Counted from the first letter of the stretch, positions 27,525 to 37,098 are shown. The stretch: DNA of 64,000 nt from Marivirga arenosa (GCF_030503895.2 NZ_CP129970.2:2086001-2150000), one strand, 5' to 3'. Translations and numbers: made by a program. The notes: generated from the letters alone by a model not told the origin.

Positions 27525-28972
27525 TGAAGAAATTACCATTACATATCAGAATCATAATTGGTCTGATTTTAGGGATTATTTGGGCATTTATTTCTAGTTA
27601 TTTAGGCTGGAATCAATTTACTATTGATTGGATTGACCCATTTGGAACCATATTCATAAGAGTGTTAAAGGCTATTGCAGTTCCATTGGTATTGCTTTCT
27701 ATTATTAGTGGTGTATCCAGCTTAACTGATATTAATAAATTAGGAAAGTTAGGACTCAAAACCATTGTTTTCTACCTTATGTCAACAGTTGTTGCTGTTG
27801 GTATCGGATTAACGCTTGTGAATGTAGTTAAGCCTGGCAAATTTGTAAATGAAGAACAAAGAGTTAAAAACAGAATTAAATATGAACTTTGGGTTAGTGA
27901 AAATCCTGATGTACCACAGCCAAAGGACGGAAGATCTTTCTTAAAAGAGCAAAAATATCAAGATTTGGTTAATTCTGCTATGAAAGAAGGGACTTTAGAT
28001 TCATTGAAAAATACAGAAAGTTCTAATGAAAGGGTAAATCAGCTTTCTAAATCTGCAGATCAAACTAAAAATCAGGGACCATTGAAATTCTTTGTGGATA
28101 TGGTTCCAGAAAATGTATTTGGGGCTTTCAGCAGTAATGCTAACATGTTGCAGGTTATTTTCTTTGCAATATTTTTTGGAATATGCTTAGCAATGCTTCC
28201 TAATAGAAAAGTAAGTGGGGTAATCGATTTTGTAAACGGTGCGAATGAGGTTATCCTTAAGATGGTGGATATCATCATGAAAGCGGCTCCGTTTTTCGTA
28301 TTCGCTTTGTTAGCCGGAGTGATCGCCAAAATGGCGGATACACCAGCTCAGGTTTTACAGATCTTTAAAGGCCTAGGAAGTTATTCAATTACCTTATTAG
28401 TGGGTTTACTGTTTATGATATTTGTGCTGTATCCATTGATTGTACATGCGTTTATCAAAAAACTTAGCTATAGAGAATTCTTAAAAAGAATAAGTCCAGC
28501 TCAATTCTTGGCATTTTCTACTTCCAGTAGTGCTGCAACACTTCCTGTAACTATGGAGTGTGTAGAGGAGAATATGGGAGCCTCAAAGAAGATAAGTAGT
28601 TTTGTACTTCCTATTGGAGCTACAGTGAATATGGATGGTACAAGTATGTATCAAGCCATTGCAGTTGTATTCTTAGCTCAGCTGCATATGGTTGATCTAA
28701 CGTTAGGACAGCAATTAACCATTGTGTTAACGGCTACTTTAGCATCCATTGGTTCAGCTGCTGTTCCTAGTGCTGGTTTAGTAATGATGATTATCGTATT
28801 AAACTCTGTTGGATTGAATCCAGCATGGGTAGCGATCATCTTCCCAGTAGATAGAATTTTGGATATGTTTAGAACCGTAGTGAACGTTACTGGCGATGCT
28901 ACTGTTTCTACATTAATTGCGAAGTCTGAAGGTGAACTAAAAGTGCCAAAAGACGTTCCAGCAAATAAATAA
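27524..28972 (+). CDS. Dicarboxylate/amino acid:cation symporter (DAACS family)
   Basis: Inner membrane Na+- or H+-coupled transporter, 482 residues, of the GltP/DctA family. Hallmarks are the serine-rich re-entrant loop FSTSSSAATLPVTMECVEE, the PIGATVNMDGTSMYQAIAVVF motif, and the second loop ASIGSAAVPSAGLVMM followed by VDRILDMFRTVVNVTGDA. An insertion of about 90 residues (EEQRVKNRIKYELWVSENP ...) between early spans is longer than in E. coli GltP. Substrate, glutamate/aspartate or C4-dicarboxylates, is not decidable from sequence. Coupled to aroC by a one-base overlap. Confidence 0.92.
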   Translation: MKKLPLHIRIIIGLILGIIWAFISSYLGWNQFTIDWIDPFGTIFIRVLKAIAVPLVLLSIISGVSSLTDINKLGKLGLKTIVFYLMSTVVAVGIGLTLVNVVKPGKFVNEEQRVKNRIKYELWVSENPDVPQPKDGRSFLKEQKYQDLVNSAMKEGTLDSLKNTESSNERVNQLSKSADQTKNQGPLKFFVDMVPENVFGAFSSNANMLQVIFFAIFFGICLAMLPNRKVSGVIDFVNGANEVILKMVDIIMKAAPFFVFALLAGVIAKMADTPAQVLQIFKGLGSYSITLLVGLLFMIFVLYPLIVHAFIKKLSYREFLKRISPAQFLAFSTSSSAATLPVTMECVEENMGASKKISSFVLPIGATVNMDGTSMYQAIAVVFLAQLHMVDLTLGQQLTIVLTATLASIGSAAVPSAGLVMMIIVLNSVGLNPAWVAIIFPVDRILDMFRTVVNVTGDATVSTLIAKSEGELKVPKDVPANK

Positions 28973-28997
28973 ATTAAAAAAGACTTAAAAAAATAAG

Positions 28998-29594
28998 ATG
29001 AGTACGCAGACACAACAACCTGTTACCATTTATATGGAAGCAAATCCGAATCCTAATTCATTAAAATTTGCTACCAACCAAATGTTAGTTCCTGAAGGTG
29101 ATTCATTTGATTATCCTTCTATAGAAGATACGGCTCAAGCTCCCTTAGCAAAGATTTTGTTTGAGAAAGAGTATGTAGACAGAGTTTTTTACATGAGTAA
29201 TTTCGTAACGGTTACAAAAAAACCGGAATACGAATGGGTGGAAATTCAAAATGAGATAAAAGAGGTAATCAAAGAATTCTTAGAATCAGGAAAGCGCGTA
29301 ATTGAATTACAACCTAAAGATTTATTCGAGCAACCTAATAATAGTGAAAATGCAGAGCTTGAAGAGCAAATCAAAAATATTCTTGAAGAATATATCAAGC
29401 CAGCAGTAGAACAAGATGGTGGTGCTATTTCTTTCCATTCTTATGATAAGGATAATCAAAAGGTGAAAGTCTTATTGCAAGGATCTTGTAGCGGATGTCC
29501 ATCTTCAACTATTACATTGAAAGCTGGGATAGAAAATCTATTGAAAAGAATGCTTCCAAATGATGTGAAAGAAGTAGAAGCAGAAGGCGTTTAA
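28998..29594 (+). CDS. Nfu-type iron-sulfur cluster scaffold/carrier
   Basis: A 198-residue protein with an N-terminal Nfu_N domain (YMEANPNPNSLKFATNQMLV) and a C-terminal NifU-like domain (IKPAVEQDGGAISFHSYD) ending in the cluster-ligand motif CSGCPSSTITLK. Such proteins deliver Fe-S clusters to client enzymes. It is 25 bases downstream of the symporter gene and is followed by a strong terminator, so it closes the batD-aroC-symporter-nfu group. Confidence 0.93.
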   Translation: MSTQTQQPVTIYMEANPNPNSLKFATNQMLVPEGDSFDYPSIEDTAQAPLAKILFEKEYVDRVFYMSNFVTVTKKPEYEWVEIQNEIKEVIKEFLESGKRVIELQPKDLFEQPNNSENAELEEQIKNILEEYIKPAVEQDGGAISFHSYDKDNQKVKVLLQGSCSGCPSSTITLKAGIENLLKRMLPNDVKEVEAEGV

Positions 29595-29613
29595 GATATT
29601 TCTTATAACATTT

Positions 29614-29657
29614 AAGCAGTCATTTGATTAGTATTTAATCTATGACTGCTTTTTTAA
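29614..29657 (+). terminator. Terminator after nfu
   Basis: Outer stem AAGCAGTCAT / ATGACTGCTT (29614-29623 with 29642-29651), an inner GATTA/TAATC pairing in the loop, and a T run to 29655. Confidence 0.88.
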
Positions 29658-29698
29658 TTACCATTTTTGATTATTCACTTCCTTAATATTCTAGACCA

Positions 29699-30121
29699 AT
29701 GAAAAATATTAGACCTTTCCATGTTGCATTTCCTGTAACTGATTTACAGGCCACTCGCCAGTTTTTTGAAGAAAAGTTGAATTGTAAAATTGGTCGCACT
29801 TCTGAAAGATGGATTGATTTTGATTTGTATGGCCACCAGATTACCGCTCATCTTACGGATGAAGCCATTCAAGAACCAGCTGCAAACCCAGTTGATGGAA
29901 AGTCAGTACCCATCAAACATTTTGGTGTTATTTTGGAATGGGAGCAGTGGCACGAGCTAGCAGATAGATTGAAAGCTCAGAATACCGAGTTTGTAATTGA
30001 ACCCTATATAAGATTTAAAGGCGAAGCAGGAGAACAAGCGACTATGTTTTTCTTAGATCCTAGTGGGAATGCTTTAGAATTTAAATCTTTCAAAAAGGAT
30101 GAAAGTATATTTGCATCCTAA
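29699..30121 (+). CDS. VOC family protein (glyoxalase/bleomycin resistance fold)
   Basis: A 140-residue single-unit VOC protein: [20 protein letters not shown] starts the first beta-alpha-beta-beta-beta module and [16 protein letters not shown] ends the second. Candidate metal ligands are H9 near the start, a histidine in KHFGVILEW and a glutamate in LEFK. The reaction is unknown. It lies 58 bases upstream of the AlbA-domain gene in the same direction. Confidence 0.85.
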   Translation: MKNIRPFHVAFPVTDLQATRQFFEEKLNCKIGRTSERWIDFDLYGHQITAHLTDEAIQEPAANPVDGKSVPIKHFGVILEWEQWHELADRLKAQNTEFVIEPYIRFKGEAGEQATMFFLDPSGNALEFKSFKKDESIFAS

Positions 30122-30178
30122 TTAATCAAGCATTCTTTTAAGTCTACTTTTACAGTTTACAGGTACCATACTTTAAAC

Positions 30179-30841
30179 ATGGAACTCAAAGATTTATACC
30201 GTTTAGTTAGAAAAGGAGAGGGGGATACCCTTGAATTTAAAAGGAAAGCTTCGCATCCTGAGAAAATTGTGCGTGAGTTTGTGGCCTTTGCCAATACTAA
30301 TGGTGGTGATATATTAATCGGTGTAGATGATAATGGAAATATTCCAGGGGTAAAATATGCTGATGAAGAAATTTATGTTCTCAATAAAGCATTGGCAACA
30401 TTGTGTAAACCTCGTTTGAAATATGAATACTATATAATTCCATTAGATGAAAATGAGGAAAGATCAGTAGTGCATTATTCTGTTCCAGAAAGTAAAAAGA
30501 AGCCGCATTATGCTTTGCCGGATGAAAAGGCAGATTGGGGCAAGGCCTATGTAAGGCTAGCTGATAAAAGTATTCAAGCTAGTAAGGAAGTGAGAAATGT
30601 CATCAAGTTTTCTCAGAGAAAGAATGGAAGAGTACTCCAAATACAAGAAAAAGAAAGGCTATTGTTAGAGTATTTAGGACAGAATGACTTTATCACGGTT
30701 TCTAAATTCCAGGAAATCTCTAAACTCAATCGATATAAAGCTTCAAGGGTTTTGGTGAATCTTGTTGTGTCTAACATTTTAAAAATAAACCCGTCTGATA
30801 AGCAGGATACTTTCAGTATGGTTCCCATTTCCCTAGATTAA
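30179..30841 (+). CDS. AlbA_2 (Schlafen-like) DNA-binding domain protein
   Basis: A 220-residue protein with an N-terminal AlbA_2 domain at about 10-130 (GEGDTLEFKRKASHPEKIVREFVAFANTNGGD by segments: the EFK and NTNGGDILIGVDDNG motifs are clear) and a C-terminal winged-helix-like part (LEYLGQNDFITVSKFQEISKLNRYKASRVLVNL). Such proteins are putative transcriptional regulators. The gene lies directly upstream of the TonB-dependent receptor, whose upstream DNA carries repeated TACCG half-sites, so local regulation is possible but unproven. Confidence 0.85.
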   Translation: MELKDLYRLVRKGEGDTLEFKRKASHPEKIVREFVAFANTNGGDILIGVDDNGNIPGVKYADEEIYVLNKALATLCKPRLKYEYYIIPLDENEERSVVHYSVPESKKKPHYALPDEKADWGKAYVRLADKSIQASKEVRNVIKFSQRKNGRVLQIQEKERLLLEYLGQNDFITVSKFQEISKLNRYKASRVLVNLVVSNILKINPSDKQDTFSMVPISLD

Positions 30842-30892
30842 TAAAAAATTCAGTTCTAAGATTCTACAGTTCATCCTTATAATCTGTAGCTT

Positions 30893-30959
30893 CGGTAAGT
30901 ATTAATTTAATTACCGCATTTCATACCGCAATTTTGAATAAAACATCAACGGTATGAAA
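30893..30959. promoter_or_regulatory. TACCG half-site array and 10-bp inverted repeat over the receptor start codon
   Basis: TACCG occurs at 30912-30916 and 30924-30928, and its complement CGGTA at 30893-30897 and 30950-30954. The last two sites form a perfect 10-bp inverted repeat (30919-30928 with 30950-30959, 21-base spacer) that covers the ATG at 30954. It could be an operator or, in RNA, a hairpin that hides the start codon. Confidence 0.5.
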
Positions 30960-33107
30960 ACTTTAACCACACTAACTATCATAATATTATTTCCTTTTTG
31001 TCTGTTAGGACAAACCATTATAAAAGGAAAAGTAACCAATAAAAATAATGAAGCCCTACCTGGGGTTAATATTTTTATTGAGGGAACTTATGAAGGAACT
31101 TCATCTTCTGTAAATGGAGAATTTCAATTTCAAACAGAATTGACAGGCTCCCATCAATTAGCATTTCAATCAGTAGGCTTTAAAAAAGAATTGCACACGG
31201 TTTCACTTGAAGGAAATGAAATAGTAATTAATACATCATTAAAAGAAGCTATTGACCAAATGAAAGCTGTAACCATTACTGCAGGAGGAATGGAAGCTTC
31301 AGATGTAAAAAAGGCCGTAGTTTTAAAACCAATTGATATCGTTACTACGCCATCAGCAATTGGCGATATCGTAGGAGCTTTCCAAACTTTACCAGGAACC
31401 AGCAATGTGGGTAATGATGGAAGATTGTTTGTTAGAGGTGGTGATGCGTCTGAAACCGCCATTTTTATAGACGGCTTGAAAGTAAATAATGCTTTTGGTA
31501 CCACTGCTAACAATGTACCTAGTCGGACTCGCTTTAGTCCTAATATGTTTAAGGGTTCATTCTTCTCAACTGGAGGATATTCAGCTGAATACGGGCAAGC
31601 ATTATCCTCTGCATTAGTTTTAAACAGTATTGATATGCCAGTGAGAAGTCAGGCAGATATTAGTCTGATGTCTTTAGGCGGTGGTGTTTCCCAAACATTG
31701 GTAGGTAAAAGAAACAGTATTAGTGCTAATGCAAACTTTTTTGATTTAGGGCCATATCAGAACCTTATCAATCAGAATTTTGATTGGGAAAGAGCTCCTC
31801 ATAGTTGGGATGCTTCAATATTAGGGAGGCAACAATGGGGGAATAGCGGAATGCTTAAAGCATTTTTTCAAACAGAATCAAGTGGGATGGAGATTTGGCA
31901 AGCTGAGCCAGGTGAGCTTGGTAGAGGTGATTTAATAAAAATTAATAATAACTATAATGTAGGGCAGCTATCATTCAAGCAAATTAAGAATGAGGAGTGG
32001 AGTTTTAAAGGAGGATTAAGCTACACACTGAATAATGATCAATTTGATTTAGGCGGATTGAAAGTAGAACAAAAAACACAATTATTTCATGCTAAAGGGG
32101 TAGCTATTCGCGATTTCTCTGATGCATTTTCAACTAAAATAGGTGTTGAGACTTTTTGGAATAAATATGATGAGGCCTTATTAGATGAGAATCAAAGTAG
32201 AGGTTTTGAAGATCCACAAGCTAATGCATTTGTAGAATCTGATTATTATATCAGCAATGATTTAATATTAAGAGGAGGTTTAAGAGCAGGCTACAGCAAT
32301 CTCATAAATGAGCAATGGCTAGATCCAAGAGCTTCATTGAGTTATAAATTTCAACATGAAGGTCAAATATCATTGGCGTATGGAAAATTCAGTCAGTTAG
32401 CTGAATCTAAATACAGAGTTGTAAATAATAGCATAGGAAATACTGAGGCTACTCATTATATATTAAACTATTTTATCCATAAAAATAGCAGAACTTTTAG
32501 AGCTGAGGCTTTCCACAAGGATTATGATAATCTTTTGACGTTTGATGGAGCAGACATGAACCTATCAAGCATCAGCCTAAATGGTTTTGGAAAAGCATCA
32601 GGCTTTGATGTATTCTATAGAGACAGAAAGAGTATAAAAAATACTGACTTTTGGATTACCTACAGTTTTGTAGATTCAAAAAGGAAATTTGCTCATTATG
32701 AATCTGAAGTACAGCCATCTTTTGCTCCAAAGCATAATGCCTCTTTAGTTGTAAAGCATTTCGTATCTTCTCTAAACTCTCAATTTGGAGGCTCATTTTC
32801 TGTAAATGATGGCTTTGCTTATACAAATCCAAATTTTGAAGGCGAGCAAAATCAGAGAACTAAAAGTTTTCAGTCTTTAAGTTTATCATGGAGTTATCTA
32901 CCTAAGCCAAATCTTATTATACATTTTGCCTGCAATAATGTACTAGGAAGAGAAAATCAGTTTGGATTTGATTATGCCAATCAAGTCAATGAACAAGGTA
33001 TTTTTGCTTCATCTCCAGTTGGTCAAGCTGCACCAAGGTTTTTATTCTTGGGAGTATTCTTAACCCTTTCAACAGACAAAAATGCTAATCAATTAAATAA
33101 TTTATAA
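30954..33107 (+). CDS. TonB-dependent receptor with carboxypeptidase-regulatory-like domain
   Basis: Outer membrane receptor of 717 residues: signal peptide MKTLTTLTIIILFPFCLLGQ, a CarboxypepD_reg-like domain at about 22-100 (IIKGKVTNKNNEALPGVNIF), a plug domain (IGDIVGAFQTLPGTSNVGNDG ... FVRGGDASETAIFIDGLKV) and a beta-barrel. It is shorter than SusC-type receptors, and no SusD partner is present, so it is a stand-alone receptor rather than a glycan-utilisation pair. The ligand is unknown. The next gene encodes a secreted helical-repeat protein only 25 bases downstream, suggesting cotranscription. Confidence 0.9.
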   Translation: MKTLTTLTIIILFPFCLLGQTIIKGKVTNKNNEALPGVNIFIEGTYEGTSSSVNGEFQFQTELTGSHQLAFQSVGFKKELHTVSLEGNEIVINTSLKEAIDQMKAVTITAGGMEASDVKKAVVLKPIDIVTTPSAIGDIVGAFQTLPGTSNVGNDGRLFVRGGDASETAIFIDGLKVNNAFGTTANNVPSRTRFSPNMFKGSFFSTGGYSAEYGQALSSALVLNSIDMPVRSQADISLMSLGGGVSQTLVGKRNSISANANFFDLGPYQNLINQNFDWERAPHSWDASILGRQQWGNSGMLKAFFQTESSGMEIWQAEPGELGRGDLIKINNNYNVGQLSFKQIKNEEWSFKGGLSYTLNNDQFDLGGLKVEQKTQLFHAKGVAIRDFSDAFSTKIGVETFWNKYDEALLDENQSRGFEDPQANAFVESDYYISNDLILRGGLRAGYSNLINEQWLDPRASLSYKFQHEGQISLAYGKFSQLAESKYRVVNNSIGNTEATHYILNYFIHKNSRTFRAEAFHKDYDNLLTFDGADMNLSSISLNGFGKASGFDVFYRDRKSIKNTDFWITYSFVDSKRKFAHYESEVQPSFAPKHNASLVVKHFVSSLNSQFGGSFSVNDGFAYTNPNFEGEQNQRTKSFQSLSLSWSYLPKPNLIIHFACNNVLGRENQFGFDYANQVNEQGIFASSPVGQAAPRFLFLGVFLTLSTDKNANQLNNL

Positions 33108-33132
33108 TCGTCAATCTTTAAAATTAGAAATC

Positions 33133-33786
33133 ATGAAAATTAAATTCACACTAATCGCACTTTTATTTTTATTGTCAAATATCACAATGGCTATTGATCC
33201 AGCCTATGTAAATGCAATGCAGAAGCAGTTGCAAGCCTTGGGGAATGCTGAAAGTGCAGCTGAATTTCAGTCTGTAGCAAATGGCTTCAGCCGAATTTCG
33301 CAAATGAATCAGGATGAGTGGTTACCTGACTACTATACTGCTTTAGCCTATACCAATGCTGGTTTCATTCTTAGAGGAAATCCTGAAGAGCAGGATAAGA
33401 ACTATGATATTGCAGTTAAAACTATTCAAGATTGTATCAATAGGAATGGTGAAAATGCTGAATTAATAGCCTTAAAAGGATACGCTATGATGGGCCAATT
33501 ATCAGTTGATCCACAGACTAGAGGACAACAACTTTCAGGTTTAGTAATGCAAACATTTGGAAGAGCTTTAAAATTAGAGCCTGAGAACCCTAGAGCAATG
33601 TCATTAATGGCTCAAATGCAATTAGGGATGTCACAATTCTTTGGAGAAGGACCAGAAAAAGCTTGTGGAATCGCAAAGCAAAGTTTGGAGTATTTTGGAA
33701 AAGAAGAAGCGCAAGAAACGGATAATCCTTTGCTTCCAAGATGGGGTAAAGAATCAGCTCAAGCCGTTCTGAAATCATGTGAATAA
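33133..33786 (+). CDS. Secreted helical-repeat (TPR-like) protein
   Basis: A 217-residue protein with signal peptide MKIKFTLIALLFLLSNITMA and helical repeats resembling TPRs (DEWLPDYYTALAYTNAGFIL; ENAELIALKGYAMMGQL; MQTFGRALKLEPENPRAMSLMAQMQLGMSQ by parts). Family members occur next to TonB-dependent receptors and LytS/LytTR pairs in Bacteroidota, from general recollection. Function unknown. It ends the receptor transcript: a 14-bp terminator follows. Confidence 0.8.
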   Translation: MKIKFTLIALLFLLSNITMAIDPAYVNAMQKQLQALGNAESAAEFQSVANGFSRISQMNQDEWLPDYYTALAYTNAGFILRGNPEEQDKNYDIAVKTIQDCINRNGENAELIALKGYAMMGQLSVDPQTRGQQLSGLVMQTFGRALKLEPENPRAMSLMAQMQLGMSQFFGEGPEKACGIAKQSLEYFGKEEAQETDNPLLPRWGKESAQAVLKSCE

Positions 33787-33792
33787 TTTATG

Positions 33793-33832
33793 GCATCTAC
33801 TAGAAATTAGTTTTTCTAGTAGATGCTTTCCT
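33793..33832 (+). terminator. Terminator before the LytS gene
   Basis: A 14-bp perfect stem GCATCTACTAGAAA / TTTCTAGTAGATGC (33793-33806 with 33813-33826), loop TTAGTT, then TTTCCTT. Confidence 0.8.
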
Positions 33833-33841
33833 TCAATACTG

Positions 33842-33849
33842 TATATTTG
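33842..33849 (+). promoter_or_regulatory. -7-like element upstream of the LytS-type kinase
   Basis: TATATTTG fits TAnnTTTG and lies 15 bases before the ATG at 33865. No TTG is seen at the -33 distance. Confidence 0.35.
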
Positions 33850-33864
33850 GATTAAAGAATAACC

Positions 33865-34920
33865 ATGGCAAGCAAACATTATACATACCCCTTCGGGAGT
33901 TTGGTCAATTTCATAAAGCTTAATTTAGGGATATCGGTAGTGCTTGTTTTTATTTTTTGTCCAACATGTTTTTTCAAGTTGGATCAAATGAAAAACTTAC
34001 TTCCAAGTTTTATCAATTCTTTTCTTTTATCTTCCTCTCTTTCTTATGGTGGTTTTTTAGTAGATAGAATATTTGATAAAAGATTTTCTTGGGTGGAAAA
34101 GCCGCTTGTCAGACTACTTGCAACTTTAGCCACTTATACTCTATATTCATTCGTTGCGAGTTTTATTGTCATTACAGCTTATGTATGGGTAAGAAACCCA
34201 CAACTTTCTTTTAAAGAACTAAATTTGCCATATTTTGCATCCGAAGCTGTTTCACCAATGATTATTGCCGTAACAGTGAATGCAATTTTTACTACTCGCT
34301 CTTGGCTTTTTGAATGGCGTAAATCTGTTTTGGAGGCAGAGCAATTAAAAAGGGCTGTTCTGGCAGGTCAAAACCAGTCCTTAAAAGATCAGTTAAACCC
34401 ACATTTTCTTTTTAACTCGCTAAATACGCTAAGTAGTTTGGTTTATGAGAGTGCTGAACGATCTGATAAATTTATTCAAAGCTTGTCTAAAATTTATCGA
34501 TATGTATTGGAAGTTCAGCAAGAGGAGTTAGTGAGCTTAGAAAAGGAACTAGGTTTTGCTAAAAATTACCTTGAACTACAGAAAATACGCTTTGAGGATA
34601 AAATGATATTCGAAATCTCAATTTCCTCAACAGCAGGAAAAAATTTACCTCCATTATCATTGCAATTATTACTAGAAAATGCAGTAAAACATACAGTAGC
34701 TACTACCAAAAATCCGCTAAAAATTAAAATTACAGAGGAAGATGAGTTTTTAGTAGTTAGAAATAATTGGCAACCTAAAAAAGAAAAATTGGATGGGGTT
34801 GGAATAGGCTTGGAAAATATTAAAAAGCGCTATCAGCTTTTAAGTGACAAAGCTCCAATCATTTCTCAGGATGAAAATTTCTTCACAGTTAAATTACCAT
34901 TATTAAATATATCAGAATGA
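33865..34920 (+). CDS. LytS/YehU-type sensor histidine kinase
   Basis: Inner membrane kinase, 351 residues: four hydrophobic segments in the first 145 residues, then a His_kinase domain with the H-box LKDQLNPHFLFNSLNTLSSL and the N-box LLLENAVKH, ending with the GVGIGLENIKKRYQLL segment of the ATPase domain. No extracellular sensor domain is present, so the signal is probably perceived in the membrane. It overlaps the response regulator by ATGA, giving a coupled two-gene unit behind its own promoter region. Confidence 0.93.
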   Translation: MASKHYTYPFGSLVNFIKLNLGISVVLVFIFCPTCFFKLDQMKNLLPSFINSFLLSSSLSYGGFLVDRIFDKRFSWVEKPLVRLLATLATYTLYSFVASFIVITAYVWVRNPQLSFKELNLPYFASEAVSPMIIAVTVNAIFTTRSWLFEWRKSVLEAEQLKRAVLAGQNQSLKDQLNPHFLFNSLNTLSSLVYESAERSDKFIQSLSKIYRYVLEVQQEELVSLEKELGFAKNYLELQKIRFEDKMIFEISISSTAGKNLPPLSLQLLLENAVKHTVATTKNPLKIKITEEDEFLVVRNNWQPKKEKLDGVGIGLENIKKRYQLLSDKAPIISQDENFFTVKLPLLNISE

Positions 34921-35672
34921 ATATTTTAGTTATAGAGGATGAAAGACCGGCAGCGACCAGAATCATTAAGCTGCTTAATGATTTAATTCCTGAAGCTAGT
35001 ATTCATGGACACTTTGATACTATTGTTGATTCTGTTGATTGGTTAAGTTCCAACCCAGCACCAGATTTAATAATCAGTGATATCGAGTTGGCAGATGGGC
35101 AAAGTTTTGAAATTTATAATCAGGTAAAAACCAATAGCCCAATCATTTTCACAACTGCTTATGATCAATTCGCAATTAAGGCATTTAAACTTAATTCTAT
35201 TGATTATCTGTTAAAACCAATCGATCCAGAGGAGTTAGGTCAAGCTATTGAGAAATATAAAAACAATACTAATAAGCCTGCTACTGTTGATTTGAATATG
35301 CTGCAAAGTTTATTAAAGAAAGAGAGTAAACAATATAAGGACCGCTTTATGGTGAAAGTAGGTGAGAAGATATACAGCATTAACTCTCAAGATATTTCTT
35401 ATATCTACAGCGAACAAAAAGCAACTTTTCTTCAAACGCAAGGAGGTAAAAAATATATTGTAGATTACACATTAGATCAACTAGACTCAGATTTGAACCC
35501 AGATCAATTTTTCCGTTTAAACAGAAAGTACATCACAAGTTTAGGAGCTATTGATGAAATAATAACCTACTCCAATAGCCGATTAAAGATTAAACTTAAA
35601 AATTGTGAGGATAACGACATTATTGTCAGCCGTGAAAAAGTGAATGCCCTTAAAAGCTGGCTAGATCAATAG
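34917..35672 (+). CDS. LytTR-family response regulator
   Basis: Partner of the upstream kinase, 251 residues. The receiver domain has the acidic pair in VIEDERPA, the phosphoacceptor D55 in LIISDIELAD and the lysine in YLLKPIDPEE. The C-terminal LytTR DNA-binding domain covers about 140-250 (FMVKVGEKIYSINSQDISYIYSEQ; FFRLNRKYITSLGAI). LytTR regulators bind direct repeats; the target genes are not evident. Tail-to-tail with porT, with 14 bases between stops. Confidence 0.94.
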   Translation: MNILVIEDERPAATRIIKLLNDLIPEASIHGHFDTIVDSVDWLSSNPAPDLIISDIELADGQSFEIYNQVKTNSPIIFTTAYDQFAIKAFKLNSIDYLLKPIDPEELGQAIEKYKNNTNKPATVDLNMLQSLLKKESKQYKDRFMVKVGEKIYSINSQDISYIYSEQKATFLQTQGGKKYIVDYTLDQLDSDLNPDQFFRLNRKYITSLGAIDEIITYSNSRLKIKLKNCEDNDIIVSREKVNALKSWLDQ

Positions 35673-35686
35673 TAAAAAAAAGAAGC

Positions 35687-36427
35687 TTACTGGAACTGGA
35701 AGTAAATAGAAACACTGTTCGTAACAAGCTCATTTAGTGGACTGCTATAGCTATTTTGTCTTGAGTACAAAGCATTTGTCAATCCTCTTGAGAACCTAAT
35801 TTCTGGCGAAAATTTAAAAAGTTCGTAATAGATATCCACTCCAAACCCTACTTCTAATGCTAAATTAAAGGTGTTGATTAGCAAAACATCTTCCTTAATT
35901 TCAGAGGGTCTTTTACCACTAACCTCAAAAGAAGGCTTTGCGCCTCCAATCATATAAGCCCTAAAATTCTTTCTTCTTTGAGATTTATATTTTAATAAAA
36001 GAGGTAATTCAGCATAGAAGGCCTCTTTCTTTCCTTGAAAAGTAACTTCTTCAGCTTGATCGTATGTATTATAATTCAGAGTATATTGATACAAACCAAC
36101 ACCAGGAAGTGTTCTTAAATCTAAATATTGTGCAAGGCGTAAGTTAACAATAAAACCTACAGTAAAACCAGGCGAGCTTTCAGGAATTACAGAATGAAGA
36201 GAATCAAATTGATTGCTTAGATAATCTTCATTATACCTTACTTTCATATTAGCAGTATGCCCACCAAGGTAAAAGCCGTAATGAATCAGCGCATCATCAT
36301 AGTTAGGGAGGTTTTCTTTTTCATAATACTGAGCCTTCGCCTGAAAACCAATAAACCCTAAGAGTATAAAAAGAATTACTTTATTCCTGTGTAAATTGAG
36401 CTGATGCCTAAAGTTAATGGTTTGCAT
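35687..36427 (-). CDS. porT: Type IX secretion system protein PorT
   Basis: An outer membrane barrel protein required for T9SS export in Porphyromonas and Flavobacterium. The 246 residues start with a signal peptide ([17 protein letters not shown]), followed by the PorT-typical [22 protein letters not shown] by segments, then strands such as [20 protein letters not shown] and [20 protein letters not shown]. The order ubiE-porT is common in Bacteroidota, which supports the assignment. The only ATG before the signal peptide lies inside ubiE, so the genes overlap by 52 bases. Confidence 0.88.
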   Translation of the reverse strand: MQTINFRHQLNLHRNKVILFILLGFIGFQAKAQYYEKENLPNYDDALIHYGFYLGGHTANMKVRYNEDYLSNQFDSLHSVIPESSPGFTVGFIVNLRLAQYLDLRTLPGVGLYQYTLNYNTYDQAEEVTFQGKKEAFYAELPLLLKYKSQRRKNFRAYMIGGAKPSFEVSGKRPSEIKEDVLLINTFNLALEVGFGVDIYYELFKFSPEIRFSRGLTNALYSRQNSYSSPLNELVTNSVSIYFQFQ

Positions 36428-37098
36428 TCTGTATTTTTAAAGCCAATCTTATCTAAAATAGCAGTAAAATCTTTACCATCAGGAAATGATTTCACAGATT
36501 CAGGTAGATAAGTATAAGCCGCATTATCTTTTGAAATTGTTTTGCCTAAAGTAGGTAAGATATTTTTAAAATAGAAATTATATAACTGTTTAAATGGGAA
36601 GCTCTTAGGTTTTGAGAATTCCAAAACCACTACTTTTCCTCCAGGTCTTAAAACCCTATTCATTTCAGCTAAGCCCTTTTCTAAATTCTCGAAGTTTCTT
36701 ACCCCAAATGCAACGATGATCGCATCAAACTTATTATCTTCAAATGGAAGGTTTTCAGAGTCTCCTGAAGTTAATGTGATTCTGTCATCAAGCTTTCTCT
36801 TCTTCAGTTTTTCACGACCTACGTTTAACATACCTTCAGAAATATCCACACCAGTAACGTGATCAGGATTTAGTTTTAGAGATTCAACAGCAAAATCACC
36901 CGTACCTGTAGCAATATCTAATATCTGCTTAGGCTGAATTTCTTTTAATAATTTTATTGCTTTTTTTCTCCAACGGATATCAATTCCAAGGCTTAAGAAA
37001 TGATTAAGGAAATCATACTTGTGGCTAATGTTATCAAACATATCAGCCACTTGTTGCTTTTTGCTGGTTTCCTTGTCTTTATAGGGTAAAACTGTCAT
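36376..37098 (-). CDS. ubiE: Demethylmenaquinone methyltransferase (UbiE/MenG)
   Basis: SAM-dependent C-methylation of demethylmenaquinone in menaquinone synthesis. The 240 residues show the UbiE pattern: [64 protein letters not shown] and [19 protein letters not shown]. Only menaquinone is expected in this phylum, so menG would be the functional name. Overlaps porT downstream. Confidence 0.95.
   Translation of the reverse strand: MTVLPYKDKETSKKQQVADMFDNISHKYDFLNHFLSLGIDIRWRKKAIKLLKEIQPKQILDIATGTGDFAVESLKLNPDHVTGVDISEGMLNVGREKLKKRKLDDRITLTSGDSENLPFEDNKFDAIIVAFGVRNFENLEKGLAEMNRVLRPGGKVVVLEFSKPKSFPFKQLYNFYFKNILPTLGKTISKDNAAYTYLPESVKSFPDGKDFTAILDKIGFKNTECKPLTLGISSIYTGIK

Noticed and set aside
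30954..33786. A polysaccharide utilisation locus
   Set aside because: The receptor is short, has no SusD partner and no glycoside hydrolase genes lie nearby.
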